Assembly (NCBI GenBank): GCA_020851115.1
Contig: JADZDJ010000282.1
Span: 1-45,086, forward strand
DNA: 45,086 nt
DNA from: Pirellulales bacterium
Lineage (GTDB): Bacteria > Planctomycetota > Planctomycetia > Pirellulales > JADZDJ01
Direction of reading: 5' to 3'
This document shows positions 45,000 to 45,086 of this stretch, in pieces. The notes under the pieces are model-generated. The model was not told where the DNA came from, did not search any database, and saw only the letters and a program-made list of their open reading frames with translations. The position numbers and the translations under genes were made by a program. Within the stretch, counting starts at the first letter, position 1. Every line of letters begins with the position of its first letter.

Positions 45000-45086
45000 C
45001 GTAGGTTCTTGGGCATTCGTTCCTGGAACATGATGGCGAAGTGGTTCAGGGCTTCCTTCCAGTTGTGGATCGCTTTGGTCCAACGC
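44959..45086 (-). mobile_element. Insertion sequence end (IS256/mutator-like), partial
   Basis: The element enters from the right edge; only its transposase 3' end and terminal repeat lie in the window. The terminus reads from about 44961 as GGCCCTGTCCGCGATTTTGTG, inferred as the inverted repeat. The exact boundary cannot be fixed without the other end. It has interrupted the STAND gene. Confidence 0.6.
44996..45085 (-). CDS. Transposase C-terminal fragment (IS256/mutator family-like)
   Basis: The minus frame reads RWTKAIHNWKEALNHFAIMF, then QERMPKNLR and a stop (TAG at 44996-44998). The W-x-x-A-I-x-x-W-x-x-x-L-x-x-x-A-I-x-F pattern is what I recall for the C-terminus of IS256-type transposases. 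The rest of the gene lies beyond the window. The stop codon lies about 35 nt inside the presumed IS end. Confidence 0.6.
   Translation of the reverse strand, partial: RWTKAIHNWKEALNHFAIMFQERMPKNLR

Overview
The window looks like chromosome of a planctomycete, most likely of the Pirellulales. The evidence is mixed: a SecA of about 1,243 residues with extra blocks, a NagB/PIG-L fusion, Lpx-type sugar-nucleotide and Kdo genes that imply an outer membrane, a Ser/Thr kinase with a transmembrane segment, a small Tyr/Trp-rich secreted protein of a type I associate with Pirellulales, weak use of Shine-Dalgarno sites and many GTG/TTG starts. No rRNA, tRNA or CRISPR array was seen. The taxonomic call is inference from gene content.

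Layout. 1-952 holds no gene I can support. 953-8149 is a catabolic island: a DapA-family lyase (+), then a minus-strand operon ridA - M81/MlrC - AstE-like deacylase - SDR - ThrC-like PLP enzyme with stop/start overlaps at three of its four junctions, and, divergent from it, an IclR regulator overlapping an RraA-like gene. Two perfect inverted repeats lie in the divergent promoter region. 8354-16903 is housekeeping: NagB-PIG-L fusion, ScpB with a long acidic tail, a PhnP-like metallo-hydrolase and SecA. 16947-17518 is a DUF6883/DUF4926 gene pair wedged between secA and waaA. 17552-25438 holds waaA, metK, a membrane protein, a UAP1-like uridylyltransferase, manC, ruvX and a metallo-beta-lactamase-fold hydrolase. 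25853-31375 holds a secreted protein and, on the minus strand, argH, a HEAT-repeat exported protein and a sigma-54 activator.

31691-43311 holds a YgiQ-type radical SAM protein, an SGNH-like hydrolase, a 25-residue lysine-rich mini-protein with a perfect ribosome binding site and a strong UUCG hairpin downstream, an Mrp/ApbC ATPase, a pseudo-receiver protein, a degenerate PAS-AAA-Fis regulator, a Ser/Thr kinase, a PPi-type phosphofructokinase and a HAD phosphatase. The right edge (43347-45086) is accessory: a HEPN/NB-ARC STAND protein gene, visibly richer in A/T, whose 3' end is cut by an insertion sequence carrying an IS256-like (mutator family) transposase.

The best candidates for something not well described are the HEPN-NB-ARC gene with its IS disruption, the lysine-rich mini-gene, the DUF6883/DUF4926 pair, the IclR-controlled acyl/amino-acid degradation island, and short low-complexity word repeats (GATGA-, CCTAAAA-, GGCAAGC-type) that recur between genes and have also entered some coding ends and loops.
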